64,000 nucleotides of DNA from Aliamphritea ceti (GCF_024347215.1 NZ_AP025282.1:2232001-2296000), one strand, 5' to 3'. Shown: positions 17,591 to 27,097, numbered from the stretch's first letter. Made by a program: numbers and translations. Notes: a model not told the origin generated them from the letters alone.

Positions 17591-18769
17591 CTAGGAATGG
17601 CTCAGGGTCTGCAGCATATGATCTTTGCTGATGACGCCACAGAAATTGCCAGTCCGGTCAACTACAGGTACCGGGTAATCGCTGTTGGCGACCTGCTTGA
17701 GAACATCTTTGAGCAAGTCATCGCTATATACCTGAGTGTGGCTATCCAGTTGTGACGCCTGCAGTGAATCTAGCGTAGCGGTTGAACCGTCGTTAGCAGT
17801 CAGGGGAACAACGCCTTGTAACTGGTTACTGTCGTCGAGGAGGTAGCCAAAGCTATGGCTGCTGCTATCGAAAGGCTGCACACTGCCGTTCACACGTATA
17901 GTGCAGCCGGTATCTGCGCAGGCAATGTCGCCGGCTTTAAGGATCTTGGTAACATCTACGCCCTGAAAGAAGGTTTCTACGTAGTCATCTGCCGGGTTGC
18001 GCATGATTTCCTGCGGTGTACCTATCTGTACTACGCGACCGCCTTCCATAATGGCGATACGATCGCCGATACGAATGGCTTCATCGAGGTCATGGGAAAT
18101 AAAGATGACGGTACGTTCCTGTTCTTTCTGCAGGCGAATTAACTCACCCTGCATTTCGTAACGGATTAGCGGATCGAGTGCAGAGAAAGCCTCGTCCATT
18201 AGCAGGATAGTAGGGTCGTTTGCCAGTGCGCGGGCCAGACCTACACGCTGCTGCATACCACCGGATAACTGGTGCGGATAGCTGGCACCGTGCTCGCCAA
18301 GGCCTACCTGATCCAGGGCTTCCTGGGCACGTCGGTTGCGTTCATCTGATTCAACGCCTGAAATTTCCAGGCCGAAAGCTGCGTTTTCCAGTACAGACAT
18401 GTGTGGCATCAGAGCGAATGACTGAAAAACCATACTCATTTCTTGACGGCGTACGTCTAACAGATCTTCATCACCCAGGTTAGTGATGTCTTTACCGTTT
18501 AGCTCAATGCTGCCAGCTGTCGGTTCTATCAGGCGGTTAAGCAGACGTACCATGGTGGATTTGCCGGAGCCTGACAGCCCCATAATGACGAAAATCTCAC
18601 CCTTTTTAACGGAGAAACTTGCATCGAAGACACCGACTGTCTGGCCGGTTTTTTCAAAGATCTGATCCTTGTCTGCGCCATCGCGCAACATCTGCATCGC
18701 TTTTTCCGGCTGCTCACCGAATACTTTGTATACGTTGCGAATCGACAGGATATCTGTGTTGTCTGTCAT
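17591..18769 (-). CDS. proV: glycine betaine-type ABC transporter ATP-binding protein
   Basis: A 392-residue ATPase. Residues 1-50 are the ProV-specific N-terminal extension (EKAMQMLRDGADKDQIFEKTGQTVGV). Walker A is GLSGSGKST at 64-72, the signature is LSGGMQQR, Walker B is ILLMDEAFSALD, and the H-loop is VIFISHDLDEA. Residues about 275-392 hold a CBS-like pair as in ProV and OpuAA, which senses ionic strength. First gene of the operon. A 9-bp inverted repeat (18805-18826) lies in its upstream region and could be an operator or leader hairpin. Confidence 0.94.
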   Translation of the reverse strand: MTDNTDILSIRNVYKVFGEQPEKAMQMLRDGADKDQIFEKTGQTVGVFDASFSVKKGEIFVIMGLSGSGKSTMVRLLNRLIEPTAGSIELNGKDITNLGDEDLLDVRRQEMSMVFQSFALMPHMSVLENAAFGLEISGVESDERNRRAQEALDQVGLGEHGASYPHQLSGGMQQRVGLARALANDPTILLMDEAFSALDPLIRYEMQGELIRLQKEQERTVIFISHDLDEAIRIGDRIAIMEGGRVVQIGTPQEIMRNPADDYVETFFQGVDVTKILKAGDIACADTGCTIRVNGSVQPFDSSSHSFGYLLDDSNQLQGVVPLTANDGSTATLDSLQASQLDSHTQVYSDDLLKDVLKQVANSDYPVPVVDRTGNFCGVISKDHMLQTLSHS

Positions 18770-19271
18770 GCTGTCCTCGTTTTTATTATTGGATTACATA
18801 TTCCCCGGCAGAATATTTTCTGCTGGCTGCGCCTTGCTATCACCCGGATAAAATATTCAAACCGGATGCGATGAGACGCAGAAAAACTCTGTTATCTAAA
18901 TTAGAGATTTTGCAAAAAACCGTCCAACGACATTATTTGCCTAAAAACCATAACTTCCGGTTATTGTTCGTGGCTTAATGATCGAAAAACGTCACTTAAG
19001 TAATGAAAGTGTCTGGTAGTGAACAGGTAGGCTCCACGATCATTGATAATGATTGAGATAAATAACTGTGCCGGACAGTGAAATTCGGTGCTGTTTTCTG
19101 AACTCAGATACGTGAAGAGAAAAGGATAAGCAGGGCAAGGGACAGGCAAAGACGATGTAGAGGAAGTGATGAAACAGATCAGCGATCAAAGATTAAGAAC
19201 GCTATAAAAACGGCAAGAATGGCCAGCTGAGTCACTGGCCATACTGAAGATGCTGTGGGCTGAGTACAGAA
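18770..19271. other. intergenic region upstream of proV
   Basis: No gene is convincing here. Near proV there is an inverted repeat CCGGCAGAA-TATT-TTCTGCTGG at 18805-18826 with one G-T wobble. At 19219-19242 ATGGCCAG and CTGGCCAT form a hairpin that, on the minus strand, is followed by TCTTGCCGTTTTTAT and may end the EamA transcript. Promoter elements for proV must lie here but I cannot assign them securely. Confidence 0.5.
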
Positions 19272-20186
19272 TTACTTACGTGCCAGTGTGATTGCTGCAG
19301 CGAGTACCAGCACACCACCAAGTAAGGTACTGGGATGCAGAGGTTCGCCTATCATCAGAACTGCAATACTGATCGCGACTATTGGTTCCAGAGTCGAAAT
19401 TGTTGCAGCATTCGCGGCACCGGTTTTGGGGGAACCGCTGATAAAGCAAATAGCCGGTAAAATAGTGGCAAAAGCAGCCAGCCCAAAGATTGCCAGCCAG
19501 CTGGATGCGCTGACTGTCTGGCTGAGAACTATGCTACCACTGCCGGCCGGATTGCTAAGTATTTCGATGACAACTGCCAAACTGAAAACGATAGCGCCGC
19601 CCAGCATAACGACACAGCTGTCAGCAAGTGGTTGCCTGCTCACTGCATTATGGCTGCCATAGATAATAGACGCGCCGTAGCTAAGTGCTGCGAATAATGC
19701 CCAGCCAATGCCGCTAAGGTCACCCTGAAAATCCGAGCCTGCGGCTAAAACAACACCCCCCAGCCCCATTAGCATGCTTAACAGTCTGGATTTACGCAGT
19801 GGATTTTTTAGCACCAGCATTGAGTAGAGCGTGACAAAAGCAGGAAAAGAGAACAGCAATATGACAGCAGTGCTGACAGATGTACTTTGGCTTGCGGTGT
19901 AATAGCCCATTGCGGCACAGCCATACCCTATGCCAATAGTTAAATACTGACGTAAGTTTTTACCGGCTGGCAGAGGCGTTTTTCGCCAGATTAACCAGCT
20001 AAGTAACAGCAAAAAAGCAATACTGTAGCGGCTAAGTAGCAGGCCAAACGGGGTAAAACCATCGGCATAGGCCTGGAAAGCAAATAGCGGTTGCAGGCCA
20101 TAGCTAATAGCAGCAAGGATCACCAGTAAATACCCCCGCAGATATTCACCGGATGGGATCAGTGTGACAGGAAAGCTTCTGTACAT
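19272..20186 (-). CDS. EamA/DMT-superfamily transporter
   Basis: A 304-residue protein with ten hydrophobic segments in two repeated EamA halves (first: YGLQPLFAFQAYADGFTPFGLLLSRY; second: GWALFAALSYGASIIYGSH). The conserved ends of both halves are visible, including LEPIVAISIAVLMIGEPLHP and the short basic C-terminus. Such proteins export or import small metabolites such as amino acids. It sits between the betaine importer and the Rieske oxygenase, so a role in moving a pathway compound is possible but unproved. Confidence 0.88.
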   Translation of the reverse strand: MYRSFPVTLIPSGEYLRGYLLVILAAISYGLQPLFAFQAYADGFTPFGLLLSRYSIAFLLLLSWLIWRKTPLPAGKNLRQYLTIGIGYGCAAMGYYTASQSTSVSTAVILLFSFPAFVTLYSMLVLKNPLRKSRLLSMLMGLGGVVLAAGSDFQGDLSGIGWALFAALSYGASIIYGSHNAVSRQPLADSCVVMLGGAIVFSLAVVIEILSNPAGSGSIVLSQTVSASSWLAIFGLAAFATILPAICFISGSPKTGAANAATISTLEPIVAISIAVLMIGEPLHPSTLLGGVLVLAAAITLARK

Positions 20187-20236
20187 ATGTGTTCCGTGAT
20201 ATGCCGGAATTCAATAACCGGTTATCAGAAAAGCTG

Positions 20237-20275
20237 AAAAAACCCTGCCGGTGCTGAACTTCAGTACCGGCAGGG
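20237..20275 (-). terminator. intrinsic terminator after the Rieske oxygenase gene
   Basis: On the minus strand CCCTGCCGGT pairs with ACCGGCAGGG (arms 20266-20275 and 20243-20252), with further pairing in the loop, and runs into TTTTTT. The oxygenase gene therefore ends before the EamA gene. Confidence 0.9.
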
Positions 20276-20336
20276 AAGACGGACAAAACAATTGTGCGCT
20301 GTAGATACAACCCGAACAGTGATGTCTTTAGATGAA

Positions 20337-21563
20337 TTAGCCCAGACGGGTTTTCATCGTATCGCAGTACCAGTCGACGAACTGACATACACCATTTTCT
20401 GCTATTTCTGAAAAAGGGCCTGGAGTGTAAGAAGGTGAGCCTGTACCGCGAAAGGTCTCCTCGACTAATTCACGGTCCTGATCATTGGTAGACAGCCAGA
20501 CTTTTGTCAGCGTATCCAGATCATAGTCAACGCCTTCCTGAGCATTCTTATTCACCAGCCATTTTGTGGTAACCAGTGTTTCACCATGGCCAAGTGGAAG
20601 AATTCGGAAGCTTAATGAGTGATCGCCCAGAAAGTGATTCCAGGTTGACGGGTAGTTGAAATACAGCAGTGCGCCGATGTCTTCCAGATGCTTGCCATTC
20701 GCATCCGGAGTATCCAGCCGACCATTTACAGCAGGCTTACCGTTCATGGTGTAGCTGACAGCACCGGATGCTAACGGAATTCGGGTCATGCGGTACTGGC
20801 CATTCTTCGGATCCATAACCAGACGGCTTGGGAAACCAGCAGCTTCACAGCTATCCCAGTGGGCAGTCAGCTCTGGGTCATCGTTACCACCAACGCCTGC
20901 GACGGATAGATTTTCAACGAAGGAATTAAGCAGTTCCGGGTGGTTGGCATCACAGTGGTAGCATTCACGGTTGTTTTCAAAAACCAGTTTCCAGTTACCT
21001 TTTTCGATGATGTTGGATTCGAAAGCAACCTTACAGTCGTCCAGATTATGTGGGGCGATAAAAGGCGTGACGTCAGACCGGAATGCTTCGAAATCAGGTG
21101 CGGTTTCGGCGACACATATGTAGATAAAACTGTTCACTACTTCACAGTGAACCGGCAGCAGGCCGTGGTCAGCATTACTGAAATCAGGTCCCATATTGCC
21201 AGCGAACAGGAGTTTGCCGTCCAGACCAAAGGTCCATTTATGGTATGGGCACACCAGCTTGGCTGACTTACCTTTGGCGGCAGAACACAGCCTTGAACCA
21301 CGATGGCGGCAGGCATTATGAAAAGCATTTATCTCACCTTTATCGCCCCGGACAATGACGATCGGATAGCTGCCTACTTGCAGTGTCAGGTAGTCACCAG
21401 CTTTAGGTATTTCAAAGTTGTGGCCGGCAAAAATCCACTGCTTGTGCCAGATCTGTTCAAGATCCTGCTGGTAGACATCAGCGTCATGATAAAGCTTACT
21501 GCTCAGTGCATGGCGGGGTTGCCGCTGCTGGATAAGCTCAAGGGTTTTGGCCTGACTGGACAT
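20337..21563 (-). CDS. Rieske-type ring-hydroxylating/N-demethylating oxygenase, GbcA/CntA-like
   Basis: A 408-residue terminal oxygenase alpha subunit. The Rieske cluster is bound by C85-R-H87 and C105-P-Y-H108. The mononuclear iron site is in ENNRECYHCDANH (H203 and H208). The residue that would bridge the two centres is E200 where classical dioxygenases use aspartate; glutamate is known in carnitine monooxygenase CntA and its relatives that attack quaternary ammonium compounds, such as glycine betaine demethylase GbcA. No beta subunit is present, as in that class. The matching ferredoxin reductase is at 27321. It is transcribed divergently from a LysR gene and is monocistronic. Substrate: a betaine-like compound by inference. 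Confidence 0.9.
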   Translation of the reverse strand: MSSQAKTLELIQQRQPRHALSSKLYHDADVYQQDLEQIWHKQWIFAGHNFEIPKAGDYLTLQVGSYPIVIVRGDKGEINAFHNACRHRGSRLCSAAKGKSAKLVCPYHKWTFGLDGKLLFAGNMGPDFSNADHGLLPVHCEVVNSFIYICVAETAPDFEAFRSDVTPFIAPHNLDDCKVAFESNIIEKGNWKLVFENNRECYHCDANHPELLNSFVENLSVAGVGGNDDPELTAHWDSCEAAGFPSRLVMDPKNGQYRMTRIPLASGAVSYTMNGKPAVNGRLDTPDANGKHLEDIGALLYFNYPSTWNHFLGDHSLSFRILPLGHGETLVTTKWLVNKNAQEGVDYDLDTLTKVWLSTNDQDRELVEETFRGTGSPSYTPGPFSEIAENGVCQFVDWYCDTMKTRLG

Positions 21564-21879
21564 GGGGTGACTCCTAAGAAGACGGGTAACGAAGCACTTT
21601 TATTCTTGTAAAAAAGCAGTTTTTAAACACCCTGATAAAAACATGGCTATTGTTTTTAAGACCATCTATCGTTTTTAATGCAGCAGGCATTGGCCAGACC
21701 GTAAGTTGTAATGCGAGCACCTGAACTCCCCCGGAACTGACATTTCATAAGGGATTAGGGCGAGGCAGAACGGTGCAGACTGTGCGCTGAAATCAGGGCG
21801 TGATGACGAGGGCCAGTGTATTTTTGGCCTGAAAATCGGTAAAGCGACTTTTTATTTAGAGAATTGAATACCTGACGTT
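21564..21879. promoter_or_regulatory. divergent promoter region, Rieske oxygenase / LysR
   Basis: 316 bases separate the divergently transcribed oxygenase and LysR genes, the standard arrangement for LysR autoregulation and target control. I see no exact palindrome; T-N11-A-like half sites cannot be picked out with confidence. Confidence 0.45.
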
Positions 21880-22875
21880 ATGGTTAAACACGTAGAACCG
21901 GATCAGATACTGGTCAAAATGCCTTCATTGCGGGCGGTTAAGTCATTTGTGGCGGCCGCTAAATATCAGAACTTTACCCGTGCTGCTGAAGCCTTGTGCG
22001 TGACGCAAGCTGCAATTAGCCGGCAAATTCGCGAACTCGAAGCTGCCTTAGGCGTAACTTTATTTAAGCGCTCCGGGCGTGCGGTGGAGCTGACCGAGGC
22101 CGGCAGTATTTTCTATGATGCCGCTTATCTTTCATTTGTGAATATCGCCCAGGCAGCCCAGCGAATTCAGAACACCGGTAAGCGTCGTCAGGCATTGACG
22201 ATTTGCTGCACCCCGGCGTTTTCAACCTTCTGGTTGTCTTACCGGTTACCGGAATTTATCGCCCGGCATCCGGAAATCGACGTTAACATGGTGACCACCA
22301 ATAATTTCCTGCAGATGGAGCCAGGTGTCCGGCCGGATATTTATATCAATAAGGCCAGTGATCCCCGGGAGGGATATCACTCAGTGCCGCTGTTTTATGA
22401 TCTGATTTATCCGGTATGTTCACCAGAGTATCTGGCGGCCAATCCTGAAATTGTCACATTAGAAGGCTTGCAACAGGCAGTGTTACTAAACCTGAGTCCG
22501 TTTGGTCGTTCTCAGGTTGCTGAGCATGTGGACTGGGGTGTCTGGTTTGCATTTCATGATATGAAGCTGGACCAGAGTGATGACAGCCAGCTGAGAATCT
22601 TTAATGCCAACGACTTCAATATGTTGGCACAAATGGCCCTGAATCATCAGGGGGTATGTCTGGGCTGGAATCAACTGGTTGAGCATATGCTGGCAGAAGG
22701 GCGGCTGGTCAGAGTCAGTGACCATAAAGCGGTTTTCAAAGAGAAGCTGCATTATCTGACCTATACAGAAGATAAAAGCACGACCCCGGCATTTAAGGCC
22801 TTTATGGACTGGTTTATGGATTGTATTCGTCAGGAGCCAACCTATGTTGGCAAGCTTTCTGAGGATGATGAATAG
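21880..22875 (+). CDS. LysR-family transcriptional regulator, GcvA-like
   Basis: A 331-residue LysR regulator. The winged helix-turn-helix is at about residues 14-75 (LRAVKSFVAAAKYQNFTRAAEALCVTQAAISRQIRELE), followed by a linker helix and a periplasmic-binding-protein-like effector domain. It resembles the GcvA/AmpR subgroup (YSVPLFYDLIYPVCSPEYL). It is divergent from the Rieske oxygenase gene and upstream of the DHDPS/ALDH genes, so it probably controls both. The ATG at 21919 (MPSLRAVK) would place the helix-turn-helix at the usual distance from the start and is an alternative. Confidence 0.9.
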   Translation: MVKHVEPDQILVKMPSLRAVKSFVAAAKYQNFTRAAEALCVTQAAISRQIRELEAALGVTLFKRSGRAVELTEAGSIFYDAAYLSFVNIAQAAQRIQNTGKRRQALTICCTPAFSTFWLSYRLPEFIARHPEIDVNMVTTNNFLQMEPGVRPDIYINKASDPREGYHSVPLFYDLIYPVCSPEYLAANPEIVTLEGLQQAVLLNLSPFGRSQVAEHVDWGVWFAFHDMKLDQSDDSQLRIFNANDFNMLAQMALNHQGVCLGWNQLVEHMLAEGRLVRVSDHKAVFKEKLHYLTYTEDKSTTPAFKAFMDWFMDCIRQEPTYVGKLSEDDE

Positions 22876-23187
22876 CCGCTATTTCGGAGAGGCGAATGTC
22901 AGTAAGTAGTCAGTAATAGGCTGGATCGGTTATTAGGTGAGTTATTAAATTTTAAACGTCATTCTGTGAGAACAGTATGGCGTTTTTTTATGAAATAAAA
23001 CCCTCAGAAGCATGGCTTAATCATTACCTGAGTGACGGTTTAGTCGCTTTAGCCTTGCTTTGATAACTTGAGGTTATGCTTTTTGCGACAAAAAGGTTGA
23101 TTGTGGTAACAGGTAGCTCCTCGTTAAGATTTTTACTATGTCGCTATTAATGCTCAGGCATCGATAGCAGGAACAATAAGAATCTTA
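22876..23187. other. intergenic region between LysR and DHDPS-family genes
   Basis: 312 bases. A terminator lies at its left (22954-22990). The right half, before the gene at 23188, should hold that operon's promoter; I could not assign -35 and -10 boxes securely. Confidence 0.5.
22954..22990 (+). terminator. intrinsic terminator after LysR
   Basis: AAACGTCAT (22954-22962) pairs with ATGGCGTTT (22977-22985, one wobble) across a 14-base loop and leads into a run of seven T. Confidence 0.75.
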
Positions 23188-24120
23188 ATGGGTAACACAA
23201 CTATGCATTTTGAGGGGATTTATACGCCGGTCATCACCCCGTTCGGCGAAGATCACAGCATCGATTACGATGCCTTTGCCGCTCAGGTTCAGTATCTGGT
23301 CGATTCCGGCGTACAGGGCCTGATGGTCGGTGGTACTACTGGTGAATATTACGTCGAAAGCCATGAAGAACGGGTTAAGCTACTGGAGATCTCAAAACAG
23401 ATCGCTGCTGATAAGGCCATCGTTATCTTTGGTACCGGTTCTATTAATCCAGATCACTCCATCAAACTGGCAGAAGACGGCGCTAAATATGGCGCTGACG
23501 TGATTCTGCTGGCAACGCCGCCATATTCGCTGCCAACCCAGCGGGAACTGGCGCTGCATGCCCTGACCATTGATCGTGCAGCAAACCTGCCAATCATGCT
23601 TTATAACTACCCGGACCGTATGGGCGTCAACATGGAAGAAGAGTTCTTCGACCGTGTCGGCCGTTCCGCTAATTTTCAGGCTATTAAAGAAAGCTCCGGT
23701 GACATTAACCGCCTGCACATGTTGGCGCGGGACTATCCGCACATTCAAACTGCTTGCGGCATGGATGATCAGGCCCTGGAATTCTTTGCCTGGGGTGCCA
23801 AGAGCTGGGTCTGCGCCGGTTCTAACTTCCTGCCGACAGAGCATTTGGCGCTGTATCAGGCCTGTGTGATCGAAAACGACTTTAACAAAGCCCGCCGGAT
23901 TATGTCAGCAATGATGCCACTGATGCGGGTACTGGAGCAGGGTGGCAAGTTCATCCAGAGCGTGAAGTACGGCGTGACGATGGATGGTCGCTATTCCGGT
24001 GAGATGCGCCGTCCTCTGCGCGGTCTGAACAAAGACGACAAGCGTGCCATGAGCCAGGTTGTGAAGACCCTGAAAACTACCATTGCCAGCATTCTGGCTG
24101 AAGATTCTGCGGAGCAATAA
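23188..24120 (+). CDS. dihydrodipicolinate synthase-family lyase/aldolase
   Basis: A 310-residue class I aldolase of the DapA/NanA family. It keeps the GGTTGE carboxylate loop (48-53), the proton-relay tyrosine Y139 in MLYNYPDRMG and the Schiff-base lysine K167 in AIKESSGD. It is unlikely to be the lysine-pathway DapA because it is embedded in a catabolic operon, three bases upstream of an aldehyde dehydrogenase. Family members in catabolism cleave or deaminate keto-acids (for example pyrroline-4-hydroxy-2-carboxylate deaminase). That DHDPS makes a cyclic picolinate-like product makes a pyridine- or pyrroline-derived intermediate an attractive substrate; this is inference. An alternative ATG at 23203 lies behind GGGT. 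Confidence 0.88.
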   Translation: MGNTTMHFEGIYTPVITPFGEDHSIDYDAFAAQVQYLVDSGVQGLMVGGTTGEYYVESHEERVKLLEISKQIAADKAIVIFGTGSINPDHSIKLAEDGAKYGADVILLATPPYSLPTQRELALHALTIDRAANLPIMLYNYPDRMGVNMEEEFFDRVGRSANFQAIKESSGDINRLHMLARDYPHIQTACGMDDQALEFFAWGAKSWVCAGSNFLPTEHLALYQACVIENDFNKARRIMSAMMPLMRVLEQGGKFIQSVKYGVTMDGRYSGEMRRPLRGLNKDDKRAMSQVVKTLKTTIASILAEDSAEQ

Positions 24121-24123
24121 GCC

Positions 24124-25641
24124 ATGACTGATCTGTTAACTCTTGAAGAATATCAGGCCGTTGCTGCCGATCTGAACCCTGCTTGCATGAGCTTTGTAGA
24201 CGGTGGATTCCGTCCGTCTGTATCCGGGAATACTTTTGAATCGACCAACCCTGCTACCGGCGAATTGCTGGGCAATGTGGCTGCCTGTAATGCAGAAGAT
24301 GTCGACTTTGCGGTACAAAAAGCCCGTGAAGCTTTTGAAGATGGCCGCTGGAGCAAACTGCACCCTGGTGAGCGTAAAGAAGTACTGATCCGCCTGTGTA
24401 AGCTGGTGAAACGTAATTCACGCGAACTGGCTGTACTGGAAAGTCTGGACTCAGGTAAGCCAATTGCCGATTGCGAAAGCATCGATATTCCTGAATTCAT
24501 TCATACCCTGACCTGGCATGCGGAACTGATCGATAAAATTTATGACCAGACCGCGCCTGTCGGCAACGATGCTATTGCCATGGTTGTACGTGAACCGATA
24601 GGAGTGGTGGGTGCGGTATTGCCGTGGAACTTCCCGCTGCTGATGCTGGCCTGGAAAATTGCACCGGCACTGGCGGCAGGTTGCTCTATGGTTGTAAAGC
24701 CTGCAGAACAAACCTCGCTGACAGCTTTACGCATTGCTGAGCTGGCCATGGAAGCGGGTATGCCAAAAGGTGTACTGAACGTAATTACCGGTGGCGGTGC
24801 TGAAGTGGGTGAGCCACTGGGCATGCATATGGATGTCGACATGGTGACCTTCACCGGTTCGACCGTGACGGGTCGTCGTTTCCTGCGTTATGCCGCAGAT
24901 TCGAATCTTAAGAAAGTTGTACTGGAGCTGGGTGGCAAGAATCCATGCATCGTTCTGAATGACGCTGAGAATCTGGATAAAGTCGCTGAACAGGTCGTTG
25001 CAGCTGCATTCTGGAACATGGGAGAGAACTGCTCTGCCGGTTCCCGTCTGATCGTAGAAGCGGGCGTTAAAGATGCTTTGCTGGAACGGATTAAAGCCCA
25101 CGCCCGTGACTGGAATACCGGTAATCCACTGGACCCGCAGAATCAGTTAGGTGCAATGATCGATGCAGGCCATTTCGCCAAAGTCGATGGTTATCTTAAG
25201 CAGGGTAAAGCTGATGGCCATGATGTGGTTTTGGGCGGTGAAACCGACAATGGCACTTTCATTCAGCCAACTATTTTTGACGGTGTCAGCAACAGCGATA
25301 CGCTGGCGCAGGAAGAAATTTTTGGTCCGGTACTGTCGGTGATTACGGTAAACAGCTATGACGAAGCGATCACTGTGGCGAATGATACGGAATATGGTTT
25401 GGCGGCGTCTGTATTTACTGCAAATGCCAAGAAAGCCATCCGTGCTGCGCAGGCAATCCGTGCCGGGACTGTAACCGTAAACTGCTTTGGTGAAGGTGAT
25501 ATCACTACGCCGTTTGGTGGGTATAAACAGTCTGGCTTTGGTGGCCGGGATAACTCTATCCATGCCCATGACCAGTACACTGAACTGAAAACTATCTGGA
25601 TCGACCTGAGTGACGATGCAGTCGATGGCAGCGTAGATTAA
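24124..25641 (+). CDS. NAD(P)-dependent aldehyde dehydrogenase, PuuC-like
   Basis: A 505-residue aldehyde dehydrogenase. The catalytic cysteine is C303 in NMGENCSAGSRL and the general base E268 in LELGGKNP; the cofactor-binding FTGSTVTGRRFL and substrate-side PWNFPLLMLAWKIAPALAAG are intact. The N-terminal leader resembles gamma-glutamyl-gamma-aminobutyraldehyde dehydrogenase (PuuC) and betaine aldehyde dehydrogenases, so the substrate may be an amino-aldehyde or dicarboxylic semialdehyde. It starts three bases after the DHDPS-family gene, so translational coupling is likely. Confidence 0.92.
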   Translation: MTDLLTLEEYQAVAADLNPACMSFVDGGFRPSVSGNTFESTNPATGELLGNVAACNAEDVDFAVQKAREAFEDGRWSKLHPGERKEVLIRLCKLVKRNSRELAVLESLDSGKPIADCESIDIPEFIHTLTWHAELIDKIYDQTAPVGNDAIAMVVREPIGVVGAVLPWNFPLLMLAWKIAPALAAGCSMVVKPAEQTSLTALRIAELAMEAGMPKGVLNVITGGGAEVGEPLGMHMDVDMVTFTGSTVTGRRFLRYAADSNLKKVVLELGGKNPCIVLNDAENLDKVAEQVVAAAFWNMGENCSAGSRLIVEAGVKDALLERIKAHARDWNTGNPLDPQNQLGAMIDAGHFAKVDGYLKQGKADGHDVVLGGETDNGTFIQPTIFDGVSNSDTLAQEEIFGPVLSVITVNSYDEAITVANDTEYGLAASVFTANAKKAIRAAQAIRAGTVTVNCFGEGDITTPFGGYKQSGFGGRDNSIHAHDQYTELKTIWIDLSDDAVDGSVD

Positions 25642-25753
25642 TACGCAGCTGTCGCATTGATGGAATTTGCCGCGTTAGCGGCAGGTTCCTGAGTTGTCTG
25701 TGATGTTTAGATGTAAGCGTTAACAGGCAGGCAGCATCGTTAGGAGCGATGAT

Positions 25754-27097
25754 ATGAGCAGAACAATCAAGGTAAGTCAGGTACCGAAAGAAACCGGTCC
25801 GGCAGCCTGGAACGAGATTCTTGACGATTCGCACAGTTTTCCGCAGGCCAGTGGCAATATTGAAACTGACTGGCTGGTTATCGGCGGAGGTTTTGCTGGC
25901 ATTGCCGCTGCGCGACGTTTAAGTCAGCTGACAGGCGATGACATCGTTTTACTGGAGGCCTGTAATATGGCTGAAGGTCCGGCAGGGCGTAACAGCGGGT
26001 TTATGATCGACTTGCCTCATGACCTGAATTCAGAAACTTATGCCGGCGGTACTGAGGCGGATCTTAAACAGATTATGCTGAACCGGGCCGGTATTGAGTT
26101 TGCTGCAGAAATGGCCAGAGAGTTTGGCATGCCTGAGCAGGTATTCGATGCCTGTGGACGCGTAACTGGCGCGGCCAGCGAGCGGGGTATTACTCACATC
26201 GACAGTTATGTGAAGCATCTGGATGGTTTGGGTGAGTCTTATAAATTGCTGTCTGCGGATGATATGCAGCAGCGAACCGGTATCAGTTATTACCAGAAAG
26301 GTTTGTACACACCGGGTGCGGTAATGATTCAGCCGGCAGCGTTTATCCGTCAGGCTGCCCGGGGATTAAGTGACAAAGTACGTATTTTTGAACAGTCACC
26401 GGTAATTGAGATGAACCCCGGTGAGCCGCACCGTTTCCGCACACCTAAAGCACGTGTTCGCGCTAAGAAGGTGATTCTGGCGGTGAATGGTCATGTTCAG
26501 TCGTTTGGCTATTTTCCCCGCCAATTACTCCATGTGTTTACTTACGCATCGATGACCCGTGCGTTAATGCCGGAAGAGTTACAGAGGTTGGGTGGTGAAG
26601 CCGACTGGGGCGTTTTGCCAGCAGATCCTATGGGCACAACCGTACGCAAAACCTCCGATTATCTGGGCAGCGGTGACCGTCTGACCGTGAGAAATCGTTT
26701 TACGCTGAATCAGTCGATGGAAATCAGCCAGAAAGATATAGATGGCATCGTTAAGGTACACGATAAGGCCTTTACTTCGCGATTCCCTATGCTGGCCGAT
26801 GTGCCATTGGAGCATCGCTGGGGTGGCCGTTTATGTCTGTCTCTCAATTCAGTACCTGCTTTTGGTGAGCTGGAGCCCGGTGTCTGGTCAGCGGCTTGTC
26901 AGAATGGCCTGGGAACTGTGAAAGGTACCTTGTCAGGCATGCTTGCGGCTGAAAAAGCGGTGTTGGGTGATACTGAACTGGTGAAAGAATTCAGCAACTA
27001 TGCCGAGCCGAAAAAGTTGCCTGTCGAGCCGTTTTTAACGCTCGGGGCGAATGCAACTATGCGTTGGAAAGAATGGATGGCGGGTAAGGAACTTTAG
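25754..27097 (+). CDS. FAD-dependent amine/amino-acid oxidoreductase (DAO family)
   Basis: A 447-residue flavoprotein with the Rossmann motif VIGGGFAGIAAARRL (G44-G49), the GRNSGFMIDLPHDL loop found in PuuB-like gamma-glutamylputrescine oxidases, and the C-terminal HRWGGRLCLSLNSVPAFGEL FAD-binding segment. It should oxidise a secondary amine or amino acid to an imine, giving an aldehyde after hydrolysis, which the preceding aldehyde dehydrogenase could take. It may also act as an N-methyl amino-acid demethylase. It is 112 bases after the dehydrogenase gene and 223 before the reductase gene. Confidence 0.88.
   Translation: MSRTIKVSQVPKETGPAAWNEILDDSHSFPQASGNIETDWLVIGGGFAGIAAARRLSQLTGDDIVLLEACNMAEGPAGRNSGFMIDLPHDLNSETYAGGTEADLKQIMLNRAGIEFAAEMAREFGMPEQVFDACGRVTGAASERGITHIDSYVKHLDGLGESYKLLSADDMQQRTGISYYQKGLYTPGAVMIQPAAFIRQAARGLSDKVRIFEQSPVIEMNPGEPHRFRTPKARVRAKKVILAVNGHVQSFGYFPRQLLHVFTYASMTRALMPEELQRLGGEADWGVLPADPMGTTVRKTSDYLGSGDRLTVRNRFTLNQSMEISQKDIDGIVKVHDKAFTSRFPMLADVPLEHRWGGRLCLSLNSVPAFGELEPGVWSAACQNGLGTVKGTLSGMLAAEKAVLGDTELVKEFSNYAEPKKLPVEPFLTLGANATMRWKEWMAGKEL

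Noticed and set aside
18961..19149. 62-residue minus-strand frame between proV and the EamA gene
   Set aside because: No ribosome site or family signal.
23188..24120. DapA for lysine biosynthesis
   Set aside because: Coupled to a catabolic aldehyde dehydrogenase and controlled by LysR genes; family residues are consistent with other aldolase functions.
24136..25580. Many long antisense open frames across the DHDPS and aldehyde dehydrogenase genes
   Set aside because: They lie opposite intact, well-conserved coding regions, lack ribosome sites and known motifs, and arise from codon bias.
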